Positions 26,041 through 34,118 of a stretch of 64,000 nt of DNA are shown here, piece after piece. Source of the stretch: Desulforhopalus singaporensis. GTDB taxonomy: Bacteria; Desulfobacterota; Desulfobulbia; Desulfobulbales; Desulfocapsaceae. A program made the position numbers and the translations under genes. The stretch spans positions 186,001-250,000 of the forward strand of contig NZ_FNJI01000001.1 in the NCBI RefSeq assembly GCF_900104445.1. The letters run 5' to 3'. The first letter of the stretch is position 1, and the number at the start of each line of letters is the position of its first letter. The notes below the pieces were generated by a model. It was not told the origin of the DNA and made no database searches. It saw nothing but the letters and a program-made list of their open reading frames with translations.

Positions 26041-28374
26041 TTAAAAGGTGTTCATCGTCCAGATCCCGCATGGGCAGGTGTCGGCGCAAAATCCGCAACC
26101 AATACATTTGTTGTCATCTGAGATATATTCATACCCTGTCTCAGAACCCGTTGGCAACTCCCTTTTGGAAATAGCACCGGTTGGACAGATGGTTTCACAA
26201 AGGTGACAATCACGGCATGAGGCGCAGGACAGGCAGCGGTCGGCCTGGTTTTGTTCCGAAGCTGCAAGCTGTGTTGGGATGTAGTGGGTTATGGTCAACG
26301 CCTGCTGGGGGATCAGCGGTTTGTCGAAAGGTTTCCATTCGACTCCCTTGCATTTTGCGATAATGAATTCCGCCGCTGTCTTTCCGGCGCCAAGAGCGTG
26401 GGTTGCAAGTCCCGGCTTTTCAACATCGCCGATCGCCAGCAACCGGGTGTCGGAGGTAAGATGGGCCTTGTCGGTCTTGATCCATGCGGCTCCACCAACG
26501 GTTACGGTCTCGACGTCTTCTGGTAGAAAAGAGAGCGCCGGGACATCGCCGATGGAGATAATAACCGTCTTGGCCGGGATCAGTTCGCCGTCTGATGTCC
26601 ACACTCCTTCGTCCGTCACTTCCCTGGTGGTAACAGGCCACCTGAAGGATGCGCCGAGTCTTTCGGCGGCTTCTTTTTCCTTGCCGAATGCGAGCGGTTT
26701 CTGGATGTCGACGAGGACGACTTTTTCAGCCCCCAGTCTATATGCTTCACAGGCTACGTCGCAGCCGACGTTTCCGGCTCCGATTACCACCACTTCACCG
26801 CTCACTGCCGGAGGCGCCGGGCTTTTTGCCTGTTTGAGGAATTCGAGCGCCGGCACCACCCTTTCGCTTCCCGGAAATTGCAGGATCCTGGGGGCGTGGG
26901 TTCCGACGGCGACTACGGTATAGTCGTATTTTGTCCGCAGCTCTGCGAATTTCTCCTTGGTCAGCCTGGTGCCCAGGTTGATAAAGATGTTCGGCGTATT
27001 GGCAAATCTCTGGATCTCCTGGTGCCAGATCGCCTGGGAGAGCCGCTCCCAGGGGATTACCTGGGCGAGTTTGCCGCCGATCTTGTCGTCCTGCTCGAAG
27101 ATATGGGCTTCAATTCCATGCAGTGCCAGTTGCCAGGCGACGTTTATGCCGGCCGGTCCGCCGCCGATGACTGCAACTTTTTTACCGATGGGTTCAGGTA
27201 CGGAAGGAGCCTGAATGTGGCCGACGGCCCGGCCGAGTGTCGCCACATCTATCGGCTCATCGACACCTTGCCGCGAACAGTTTTCCATACACAGATTCGG
27301 ACAGACCGAGCCGCAGACCGATGCGGGCAGCGGGGTGTAGCGAAGCAGCATTTCATAGGCATCGTCTATCCGTCCTTCCCGTATGAGGCTGAGCCGGTCG
27401 ACGGTGGGGATATGCACCGGGCAGAAATAGGTGCACGGTGCAGCGGATTCATGGTTTGCCCAGTATGGTTTTTTTCTCCTGAGATCGCCGGTAACAATGG
27501 TCTCGATAGGACTGCGGTCAAGCCCCGGGGCGAGATCTCGCAGCGGATCGCCGCCGAAGGCTTTGTTCCAGTGCTCGTTTCTGAACTCGGCCATCACCAT
27601 CGGGCCTGAGAACATCAGCGCCCGTTCCTGCGGGGTAATGGCGACAAGCGCCCGCCACTCTTCACGCCTGGTGAGGGTTTCAAGCAGCTCCGGGCGTCTG
27701 ATTCGGCCGAGGAATATTTTTATGTTCTGCTGCAGCCATTGCCACTGCCCATCGTCGGGAAGCACCAGCTTGGCGTTGGTTTTGGCATAACTATCATCAA
27801 TTTTACCACGGAAATAGATGATCCCGCCGACCATGCCGACACAGGGACGATATCCGAGAATGTTGTGCGGGCTCTTAGGGTCAATCCCGCACACCACGCC
27901 GATTCCGCCGCAGTTGAATTCGGCAAAGGAATCTCCGGTGGAGCCCAGCACCCAGAGCTCGGGTTTGGCGTAATCCGGGTTCCACTTGGTCATGGTGAGA
28001 CCGCGGGCGCCTATGGAACCGCCAATAAAAACCTTGCCGTTGGCCATGGCGTTGCAGGCGCCGTTGGAGGCGTCACCGAGAACCGTTATTTCCGCGCCGA
28101 TATTGAGGTAGCCGACATCGTCTGAAGTCGCTCCCTCGCAGATTATCCTGGTTCCGGGCATGCCCATACACCCGAGCCGCTGTCCCGACGGACCTCTGAC
28201 CGTAAGGTTCAAGCCGCCTTCATGCTGCAGCCGGATGCCGATATTATGTTGCCCGAAAGATTCAAGGATGAGATCGTTTGAGGTGGCGGCAGCATTTCGT
28301 ATCAGCTTCTCAAACTCCATGGAGTTGATGCGGGTACCTTGTTCGTTTAGACCTTTTACAACCGTTGTAGCCAC
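26041..28374 (-). CDS. Glutamate synthase: GXGXG domain fused to GltD-like oxidoreductase with ferredoxin tail
   Basis: About 777 residues. The first ~230 are the GltB C-terminal beta-helix (GXGXG) domain (GDASNGACNAMANGKVFIGG). Then comes a GltD-type flavoprotein: Cys-rich N-part (FCPVHIPTVDRLSLIREG, GSVCPNLCMENC), FAD loop VIGGGPAGINVAWQ and NAD(P) loop VIGAGNVGCDVACE. The C-terminus adds two ferredoxin motifs (CRDCHLCETICP, CIGCGFCADTCP). It would pass electrons from NAD(P)H, or ferredoxin, to the FMN subunit. GTG 28374 is chosen because AAGGAG lies exactly six bases upstream; the longer ATG frame to 28443 lacks such a site. Last gene of the three-gene glt run. Confidence 0.85.
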   Translation of the reverse strand: MATTVVKGLNEQGTRINSMEFEKLIRNAAATSNDLILESFGQHNIGIRLQHEGGLNLTVRGPSGQRLGCMGMPGTRIICEGATSDDVGYLNIGAEITVLGDASNGACNAMANGKVFIGGSIGARGLTMTKWNPDYAKPELWVLGSTGDSFAEFNCGGIGVVCGIDPKSPHNILGYRPCVGMVGGIIYFRGKIDDSYAKTNAKLVLPDDGQWQWLQQNIKIFLGRIRRPELLETLTRREEWRALVAITPQERALMFSGPMVMAEFRNEHWNKAFGGDPLRDLAPGLDRSPIETIVTGDLRRKKPYWANHESAAPCTYFCPVHIPTVDRLSLIREGRIDDAYEMLLRYTPLPASVCGSVCPNLCMENCSRQGVDEPIDVATLGRAVGHIQAPSVPEPIGKKVAVIGGGPAGINVAWQLALHGIEAHIFEQDDKIGGKLAQVIPWERLSQAIWHQEIQRFANTPNIFINLGTRLTKEKFAELRTKYDYTVVAVGTHAPRILQFPGSERVVPALEFLKQAKSPAPPAVSGEVVVIGAGNVGCDVACEAYRLGAEKVVLVDIQKPLAFGKEKEAAERLGASFRWPVTTREVTDEGVWTSDGELIPAKTVIISIGDVPALSFLPEDVETVTVGGAAWIKTDKAHLTSDTRLLAIGDVEKPGLATHALGAGKTAAEFIIAKCKGVEWKPFDKPLIPQQALTITHYIPTQLAASEQNQADRCLSCASCRDCHLCETICPTGAISKRELPTGSETGYEYISDDNKCIGCGFCADTCPCGIWTMNTF

Positions 28375-28446
28375 TGAATGCTCCTTCTTGCGAGAATGAA
28401 GATCCTTGAGGGATCGGTTTCTCTCTTTGCTGGTTCTGTTCAATTA

Positions 28447-30087
28447 TCAGCAGATATATCTGATCTGCAGTCTCTCTGCGGCAGCCTTGTCGTTTATGCC
28501 GATGGCGTCCGACATACCGATCGGCAGACTCTGGGACCTGCCGAGCGGAGCCATGATCTTTTTGACTTCGGTGTTGATCGACATAAATATTTCCGCCACT
28601 CGCTGCGCTACTTTGTCCGGGTCAAGCCTGCGGTACAGCTTGGAGTTCTGGCTGGTGATGCCTTTGGGACAGATCCCCAGGTTGCATACGTTGCATCTGT
28701 TTTTTTCATTACCGAGACAGCCAGCTGCAGCCTGCATGATATATTTACCGACATGAACCCCCGAGGCGCCGAGCATTATCATGGCCATTCCGTTCTGGGC
28801 GACGTTTCCGTTTTTCCCGATCCCGCCTGCGGCAAAAATGGGAATCTCGTTCTGTTTGCCCTGCTTGGCAAGGTCGAGATAACAGTCGCGAACACAGGAG
28901 GCGATCGGATGTCCGGTCGCGTCCATCGACACGTTGTAAGCAGCGCCCGTTCCTCCGTCGATACCATCGATCATCAGTCCTGCGGCGTACGGGTTGCGCA
29001 CCAGGTTGTTCAGTACCGCCTTTGCCGAGGTGGAGGCGGAAATTTTTGGATAGACCGGTACCTTATGGTTAAACGCCATGGACAGGGTCTGGGTCATTTT
29101 CATGACACTTTCTTCAATTGAGTAGAGGGTCTGGTGAACCGGCGGGGAGGGCAGATCGACCCCTTCGGGGACGCCCCTGAGCCGGGCGATCAGTTTGGAG
29201 ACCTTGTACCACATGAGCAGTCCGCCGTCGCCGGGTTTTGCCCCCTGGCCATACTTGATTTCGATAGCTGCGGGATCGCACTGCATCTCGGGAATGGCCC
29301 TGATGATCTCGTCCCAGCCAAAGTAGCCGGAGGCGATCTGCAGAATAATATATTTCAGGTAAGGGCTTCTGAGGACCCACGGCGGACAGCCGCCTTCGCC
29401 GGTACACATGACCACAGGGATGCCGAGCACCTCGTTGCAGTACGCCACTCCCTGGAGCAGTCCCAGCCACATGTTGGGCGAGAGTGCGCCAAAAGACATG
29501 GAGCCGATGACAAAGGGAAAGATTTCCCGGGTGGCAGGAATCCAGCCGCCGTTGAGCGTCCGATCGAGAAAATCCTCCGGAGAGAGTATCCTGCCGATGG
29601 TGGTCGTGGCGGTGAATTCATGGCGTCCGGCATCGAGAGCGGGGTCTGTCAACATGGAGATGCGGGTGAACATCATTTTGTCCAGCAAGGTGGGACCCGT
29701 GGCATTCCTTCGGCCGCCCCTCTTGAGGGGTTCCCCTTTTCTGTTGTTGAAAAAGAGCGTCCTGTTTTCATTGGTTCCTGAAACAGGTGCAATTGCCTCG
29801 TTGGGGCAGACCATGGAGCACATCGCGCAGCCGATGCACATGTGGTCCATGTCCATGACCTGGCGAATGCCGGTAAAAGTCTTGTATTCACTGCCCCTTT
29901 GCTTCTGGAAAACATCAAGTTTGGGCAGGCGCTTGCGCATGTACTCCAGCCGTATTGCGCCTTTGGGACACACCGCGGTGCATTGACCGCAGAGAGTGCA
30001 CCGGTCTTCCCGATGATGAATTATCCACGGAAAATCGGATAGGGCTAGGCTGCCTGGATTGACGGAAACGGATCGTATTGAGACCAT
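28447..30087 (-). CDS. Glutamate synthase FMN/3Fe-4S synthase subunit with N-terminal ferredoxin domain
   Basis: The 546-residue catalytic core adds ammonia to 2-oxoglutarate. Residues ~30-95 hold two [4Fe-4S] motifs, CTLCGQCTAVCP and CIGCAMCSMVCP. The FMN-binding TIM barrel follows (KYGQGAKPGDGGLL, ISASTSAKAVLNNL, IDGIDGGTGAA, ARGGIGKNGNV-like AAGGIGKNGN). Near the C-terminus CNVCNLGICPKGI provides the 3Fe-4S cluster cysteines. This is the archaeal-type stand-alone GltB2 layout. The start overlaps the end of the amidotransferase gene by 43 bases and has AAGGA upstream. Confidence 0.9.
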   Translation of the reverse strand: MVSIRSVSVNPGSLALSDFPWIIHHREDRCTLCGQCTAVCPKGAIRLEYMRKRLPKLDVFQKQRGSEYKTFTGIRQVMDMDHMCIGCAMCSMVCPNEAIAPVSGTNENRTLFFNNRKGEPLKRGGRRNATGPTLLDKMMFTRISMLTDPALDAGRHEFTATTTIGRILSPEDFLDRTLNGGWIPATREIFPFVIGSMSFGALSPNMWLGLLQGVAYCNEVLGIPVVMCTGEGGCPPWVLRSPYLKYIILQIASGYFGWDEIIRAIPEMQCDPAAIEIKYGQGAKPGDGGLLMWYKVSKLIARLRGVPEGVDLPSPPVHQTLYSIEESVMKMTQTLSMAFNHKVPVYPKISASTSAKAVLNNLVRNPYAAGLMIDGIDGGTGAAYNVSMDATGHPIASCVRDCYLDLAKQGKQNEIPIFAAGGIGKNGNVAQNGMAMIMLGASGVHVGKYIMQAAAGCLGNEKNRCNVCNLGICPKGITSQNSKLYRRLDPDKVAQRVAEIFMSINTEVKKIMAPLGRSQSLPIGMSDAIGINDKAAAERLQIRYIC

Positions 30088-31184
30088 ATTTCTAATTCCT
30101 TTCTATGGGGAGGTATAATAACTGTGTGTTCGCGCATGGGCTGAAAATCAGAAGACGGGTCGCGGTCAGGGACCAGAGCGTCAACCCCGCACAGTTCGGA
30201 GGCAATGGCCCAGGCTCCTTCCCGCCCGCCCACAGTGGCGGGACGAAGTTTTTTCTGGTCCATGACCAAAAGACTGGTCTCATCCGGAAGGGTGCCGATA
30301 ACGGCGTTGGGTCCGTCGATTATAAGGCGCTTGCACGCCTGTCTCAACCCGCTGAGAAATTCCCCCTGAGGGTGATTTTTGAGCTCGCCGGAGTTGAGGG
30401 GGGTTATGATATGCTTGTAGGCCTGCAGCGGGAGTTTGAGCTTTTTCAGGGTGTAATGCAGGATATGGGTGAATACTTCGCTGTCGCTCTGATACCCCAT
30501 GTATCCGGGAATCTGCTTGCCGATCAGCCAGTCCCGGATCGGGACAAAGGCGGTATTCTCACCGTTGGTCATGGTAGAGATCCCCTGGATAAAGAACGGG
30601 TGGCAGGCGTAGAGATTGATCCCGTAGTTGGTGTTCTGCCGTCCCTGGGCCATGCAGATGCGCGATTTGATCTGGCCGTCGTGGAGGCATAACCCGTTGC
30701 CTATTTGCAGGGGCCATCCCACCTCCTTGATCATCGCCACGTCGGGATAGAAAGAGAAAACGGTTATCTTGTTGTCGTCATTGGAAAGCGCTCTCAGGGC
30801 AAGTCTGGTCTTGAGCAACTCCTCCTCTCTTTCTTCGGTGCTTTTGTCCCTGAACGCAGGCGGCATCCGGTAGGCGCGCATAAAGTAGCGAAACCGGTCC
30901 GTTGCCTCTATATGGCCTTCTTCATGGTGGAATCGATGGTCATACTTCAGTTCGTACCCGCGTTCCTCCATGTAGTCCTTGATCGTGTTCCACGCCTTTT
31001 CGGTGTGGGCGATACCGGAAAGAACCGGGAAATTGGGATTGTATTTGAAATCTTCAAACTCCAGACCTCGGAGTAAAAGACCAAGGCCCGATCCGTCATA
31101 CCCCTCCTGCATCGCCTCCATCGCGGTGAGAACTTCGTAGGGGGAAAAAGGCTCATTGGCACTTTTAAGGGCTAACCGACACAT
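30045..31184 (-). CDS. Glutamate synthase amidotransferase subunit (class II)
   Basis: Glutaminase domain of 379 residues that releases ammonia from glutamine. ATG 31184 is followed directly by Cys (MCRLALKS), the N-terminal nucleophile exposed after Met removal, and has GGGAGA four to five bases upstream; the longer frame to 31247 would bury that Cys. Later motifs include HDGQIKSRICMAQGRQNTNY, YQSDSEVFTHIL and DETSLLVMDQKKLRP. First gene of the glt operon, overlapping the FMN subunit by 43 bases. Confidence 0.9.
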   Translation of the reverse strand: MCRLALKSANEPFSPYEVLTAMEAMQEGYDGSGLGLLLRGLEFEDFKYNPNFPVLSGIAHTEKAWNTIKDYMEERGYELKYDHRFHHEEGHIEATDRFRYFMRAYRMPPAFRDKSTEEREEELLKTRLALRALSNDDNKITVFSFYPDVAMIKEVGWPLQIGNGLCLHDGQIKSRICMAQGRQNTNYGINLYACHPFFIQGISTMTNGENTAFVPIRDWLIGKQIPGYMGYQSDSEVFTHILHYTLKKLKLPLQAYKHIITPLNSGELKNHPQGEFLSGLRQACKRLIIDGPNAVIGTLPDETSLLVMDQKKLRPATVGGREGAWAIASELCGVDALVPDRDPSSDFQPMREHTVIIPPHRKELEIWSQYDPFPSIQAA

Positions 31185-31245
31185 GTTTTCTCCCGATAAT
31201 AAAAAAAATCTGCTGCTGCCTTTGAATTGGCTTATGTAAAGTTGC

Positions 31246-31278
31246 ACGTTTTTGTAAGATATTAAACGACAAAAACGT
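31246..31278. promoter_or_regulatory. Operator-like palindrome upstream of the glt operon
   Basis: Perfect 10-bp inverted repeat ACGTTTTTGT/ACAAAAACGT with a 13-base spacer, 62 bases before the amidotransferase start. A leftward TTGACT box lies ~40 bases further upstream, with AT-rich sequence at -10. Placement suits a regulator site, but the binding protein is unknown. Confidence 0.4.
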
Positions 31279-31532
31279 ATGATTGAGCTAAAATAATTAA
31301 ATGATTGTTACAAAAAAGTCAATAGTGTGGTGCTGCGAGAATGTAATGGATGAAAAATGGTTGCCTCGGTGGCAAGGCGTCCTCTTGTCCGGAAGATGAT
31401 TGCATCAGGGTGGCGGTGCCTGAATTGGGAGATGAGGGTGTTGAGAATGGTCTCAAGAATCGACAGCAGGGGGCAACGCACTGAGAAAAGGGAGGGGCGA
31501 CCGGCATGCGGAAGAATCAGCCGGGTGGGCAT
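31279..31532. other. Gene-free stretch between glt and tatA
   Basis: About 250 bases, part of a 406-base gap between the glt start and the first tatA. A leftward 78-codon frame (31308-31544) shows no family features or ribosome-binding site. I see nothing else supportable beyond the flanking palindrome and terminator. Confidence 0.4.
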
Positions 31533-31573
31533 AAAAAAAGCCACTGATTCCTCAGGAATCAGTGGCTTTTTTT
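31533..31573 (-). terminator. Strong terminator after the tatA pair
   Basis: Perfect 19-bp stem, AAAAAAAGCCACTGATTCC with 31555-31573, loop TCA. Reading leftward, a T7 tract follows the GC stem 17 bases beyond the tatA stop. Confidence 0.9.
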
Positions 31574-31590
31574 ATGAAAGAGGCGGAGTT

Positions 31591-31845
31591 TTACTTGAGT
31601 ATGTTCTTTACCTTGGTCATATCTTTGACGCTGTCAATTTTTCCTTTTATTTCAGAAACTTCTTTTATTCCAGGGATGTCTTCTACCAGGTCTTTTCCAC
31701 CCTGCTCAACATCCTGGATGCCTTTTTTAAAAGAACTTATGGCTTTGCCAAGACCAGAGCCTATCTCAGGAAGTTTTTTACCGCCGAAAATGAGAAACGC
31801 AATAGCCAGAATAACAATGAGTTCCGGTGTGCCAAGTCCAAACAT
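31591..31845 (-). CDS. tatA: Twin-arginine translocase subunit TatA (copy 1)
   Basis: An 84-residue pore-forming subunit of the Tat pathway, which exports folded proteins. One N-terminal membrane helix (PELIVILAIAFLIF) precedes the hinge GGKKLPEIG and an amphipathic helix (SGLGKAISSFKKGI), then a charged cytoplasmic tail. Second of two tandem tatA genes, 35 bases after the other. No TatB or TatC is in the window. Confidence 0.92.
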   Translation of the reverse strand: MFGLGTPELIVILAIAFLIFGGKKLPEIGSGLGKAISSFKKGIQDVEQGGKDLVEDIPGIKEVSEIKGKIDSVKDMTKVKNILK

Positions 31846-31880
31846 TGAATACTCCTCCTGAACAATGGGTGCGAGGACCG

Positions 31881-32072
31881 TCAGGCTTTCGTCTCCTCGT
31901 CGCCGTCGTTGTCGTCAATTTTTTTGGTGACTTCTTCCTTTTTGGTTGCATCCTTGAAATTCTTTATCCCCTTGCCGATGCCCGAACCTATTTCAGGCAG
32001 TTTGCCGGCACCAAAGATGATAACTATTATAACCAGAATAACGATGAGTTCAGGCATTCCAAGTCCAAACAT
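31881..32072 (-). CDS. tatA: Twin-arginine translocase subunit TatA (copy 2)
   Basis: A 63-residue TatA paralogue: helix [14 protein letters not shown], hinge GAGKLPEIG, then [15 protein letters not shown] and an acidic tail ending [14 protein letters not shown] 32072 is preceded by GAGGAAAG; the frame reaches 32087 without another good site. The two copies share the first ~40 residues and differ in their tails, pointing to duplication with divergence. One may act as TatB, which in TatA/E-like systems can be replaced. Confidence 0.9.
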   Translation of the reverse strand: MFGLGMPELIVILVIIVIIFGAGKLPEIGSGIGKGIKNFKDATKKEEVTKKIDDNDGDEETKA

Positions 32073-32151
32073 AATCTTTCCTCGCAAATAAAAACAATGT
32101 TGTAAAAAGAGCTGTCAAGCTCAGTATTGCTCTCCAATATTTTCACCTTCG

Positions 32152-32180
32152 ACATTAGAGCAGTCTAATGGTGTTGTCAA
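32152..32180 (-). promoter_or_regulatory. Sigma-70 promoter of the tatA pair with overlapping palindrome
   Basis: Leftward TTGACA (32180-32175), 17-base spacer, TAATGT (32157-32152), about 80 bases before the tatA start. A perfect 7-bp palindrome CATTAGA-GCAG-TCTAATG (32153-32170) covers the -10 and spacer, the place of a repressor site. Also in the leader is GAGCT-TGAC-AGCTC followed by TTTTT. Confidence 0.5.
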
Positions 32181-32226
32181 GAATTGGCTTGAGCTCCTCT
32201 TCGATGTCGTTTTCTTGCACCACATT

Positions 32227-33621
32227 TTATGTGAGGCTGTTGTTGGCAACAAATGTTTGAATTTCTGCAACATTTGCAGCGATTGTCTGGCACCTGGACT
32301 GTTTGTCGCCGATTCCCTGAAGTGGTTCAGGGAAAACCATCGGCTGTCCTGTTGCGGATTCGACGACTTCACCGAACTTTGCCGGATGGGCAGTTGCCAG
32401 GCAGACCATCGGCACGCCGGCGGTCCGTAACTGCAACGCGGCCTTGACCCCGACGGCGGTGTGCGGGTCGAGGACGTAGCCGTGCTCGGTATAAAAGGTC
32501 CTGATAGTGTCGAACACTTCCTGTTCCGTTACGGCGGCGGCGGCGAAATCTCTCTTGACCTGGTCGAGATGGGATTTGAGGTCGATTTTCCCTGTTGCGC
32601 TGAACTGTTCCATCAGGTCGCGGGTTTTTGCCGTGTCGCTGTCGGTGAGGTAGTAGAGATAGCGTTCGAAGTTGGATGCAGCCTGAATATCCATCGACGG
32701 GCTGGTTGTAGCTCTGACTTCGCCCAGGGAATAGTCGCCGCTGTTGACGAATCGCGACAGGATGTCATTGTCGTTGGTGGCCAGCACCAGCTGGCGGATG
32801 GTGCCAGGAGGCAGCATCTTCTTGGCAATATAGCCAGCGAAAATGTCGCCGAAATTTCCTGTTGGAATGGCAAAATCGACCGAGGAATCTTTTTCATGGC
32901 TGGACACGTGAATACAACTGTGCACGTAATAGACAACCTGTGCCAGAACCCTCGCCCAGTTTATTGAGTTGATCGCTCCGAGCCTGTATCTGTTTTTAAA
33001 CTCGACATCGTTGAAGATTTTCTTGACAATGGCCTGGCCGTCGTCAAAGGATCCTTCGATGGCAAGGTTGAACACGTTGTCGTCAAGGACCGTGGTCATC
33101 TGCTTTTCCTGCACCGGGCTGACCCGCCCTTTAGGGTGGAGGATGAAGATGTTTATTCTGCTTTTGCCTCGCACTCCGTAAATGGCTGCAGAGCCGGTAT
33201 CTCCGGAGGTGGCGCCGACGATGTTGAGCACCTCGCCGCTTTTTTGCAGTAAATATTCAAAGAGGTTGCCGAGAAACTGCAGGGCCACATCTTTAAACGC
33301 CAGGGTCGGCCCGTGAAACAGTTCAAGGATGTGCAGTCCGCCCTGGTGGATCAGGGGGGTGACGTCCTGGTGATTGAAGCTGGCGTAGGATTTGTTGATA
33401 ATGTCACGCAGGTCGCTTGCCGGGATGTCGTCGATAAATCTCGACAGTATCTCAAAGGCGAGTTCAGTGTAGCTGAGTTCGTGCCAGGAGGCAAAAGTCT
33501 CACCGCCAACCCGCGGAATAGTGCGGGGGAGCAACAGTCCTCCGTCTTCGGCTAGCCCCATCATCACCCCTTGGGTAAAGGAGATCGGGGATATTCCCCC
33601 TCTAGTACTTAAGTATTGCAT
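32227..33621 (-). CDS. thrC: Threonine synthase
   Basis: PLP enzyme converting O-phosphohomoserine to threonine, 464 residues. Motifs: YLSTRGGISPISF at the start, LFHGPTLAFKDVALQFLG with the PLP lysine, GATSGDTGSAA phosphate-binding loop, FILHPKGRVSPVQEKQM, FAIPTGNFGDIFAGY and VDPHTAVG-like LDPHTAVGVKAAL. It is the long (type I) ThrC. Upstream of the tatA pair in the same direction, but the tatA genes have their own promoter. Confidence 0.95.
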   Translation of the reverse strand: MQYLSTRGGISPISFTQGVMMGLAEDGGLLLPRTIPRVGGETFASWHELSYTELAFEILSRFIDDIPASDLRDIINKSYASFNHQDVTPLIHQGGLHILELFHGPTLAFKDVALQFLGNLFEYLLQKSGEVLNIVGATSGDTGSAAIYGVRGKSRINIFILHPKGRVSPVQEKQMTTVLDDNVFNLAIEGSFDDGQAIVKKIFNDVEFKNRYRLGAINSINWARVLAQVVYYVHSCIHVSSHEKDSSVDFAIPTGNFGDIFAGYIAKKMLPPGTIRQLVLATNDNDILSRFVNSGDYSLGEVRATTSPSMDIQAASNFERYLYYLTDSDTAKTRDLMEQFSATGKIDLKSHLDQVKRDFAAAAVTEQEVFDTIRTFYTEHGYVLDPHTAVGVKAALQLRTAGVPMVCLATAHPAKFGEVVESATGQPMVFPEPLQGIGDKQSRCQTIAANVAEIQTFVANNSLT

Positions 33622-33713
33622 GGTATTGGTCTTCTTTGGTTTGATGTTTGAAAAAATAGGATAATTTTCTGCGTTGTTGTTAGTTGTGCCACAAAATGCA
33701 CTATATCTCTTGC

Positions 33714-34088
33714 TTACTTTTCCACATCAAGCTTTTTGGCATCGGACCACAAGCCTTCAAGGTCGTAAAACCTGCGCTGCTCATGATAGAAAATATGCAC
33801 GACCACATCGTCAAAATCGAGCAGAATCCACATGCCTTCGTTGAGTCCCTCAGCCTTTGAAGCGTTTATTCTTTTTGATCGCAGCTGACCTTCAATCGCT
33901 TCCGCAAGAGCCTGTACGTGTCTTGTCGACTTGCCGTTCATGATGACGAAGTATTCGGTGAATGTGGTCAGTCCGCGAACGTCGAGGATCACCAGATCTT
34001 CGGCTTTGGTATCAAGGGCGGCTCTGGCGCATATCTGGGCCAGGTCATGGCCGGATTTGTCTCGATATTCTTTTTTTATCTGTTTCAT
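33714..34088 (-). CDS. rsfS: Ribosomal silencing factor RsfS (Iojap)
   Basis: A 124-residue factor that binds ribosomal protein uL14 and blocks subunit joining in starvation. Signature stretches: AALDTKAEDLVILDVRGLT, YFVIMNGKSTRHVQALAEAI, GMWILLDFDDVVVHIF and RRFYDLEGLW. Length is typical. It begins 30 bases after topB in the same direction. Confidence 0.93.
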   Translation of the reverse strand: MKQIKKEYRDKSGHDLAQICARAALDTKAEDLVILDVRGLTTFTEYFVIMNGKSTRHVQALAEAIEGQLRSKRINASKAEGLNEGMWILLDFDDVVVHIFYHEQRRFYDLEGLWSDAKKLDVEK

Positions 34089-34118
34089 TCGTTGTTTTGT
34101 CAGGTAGTTATGGAAATA

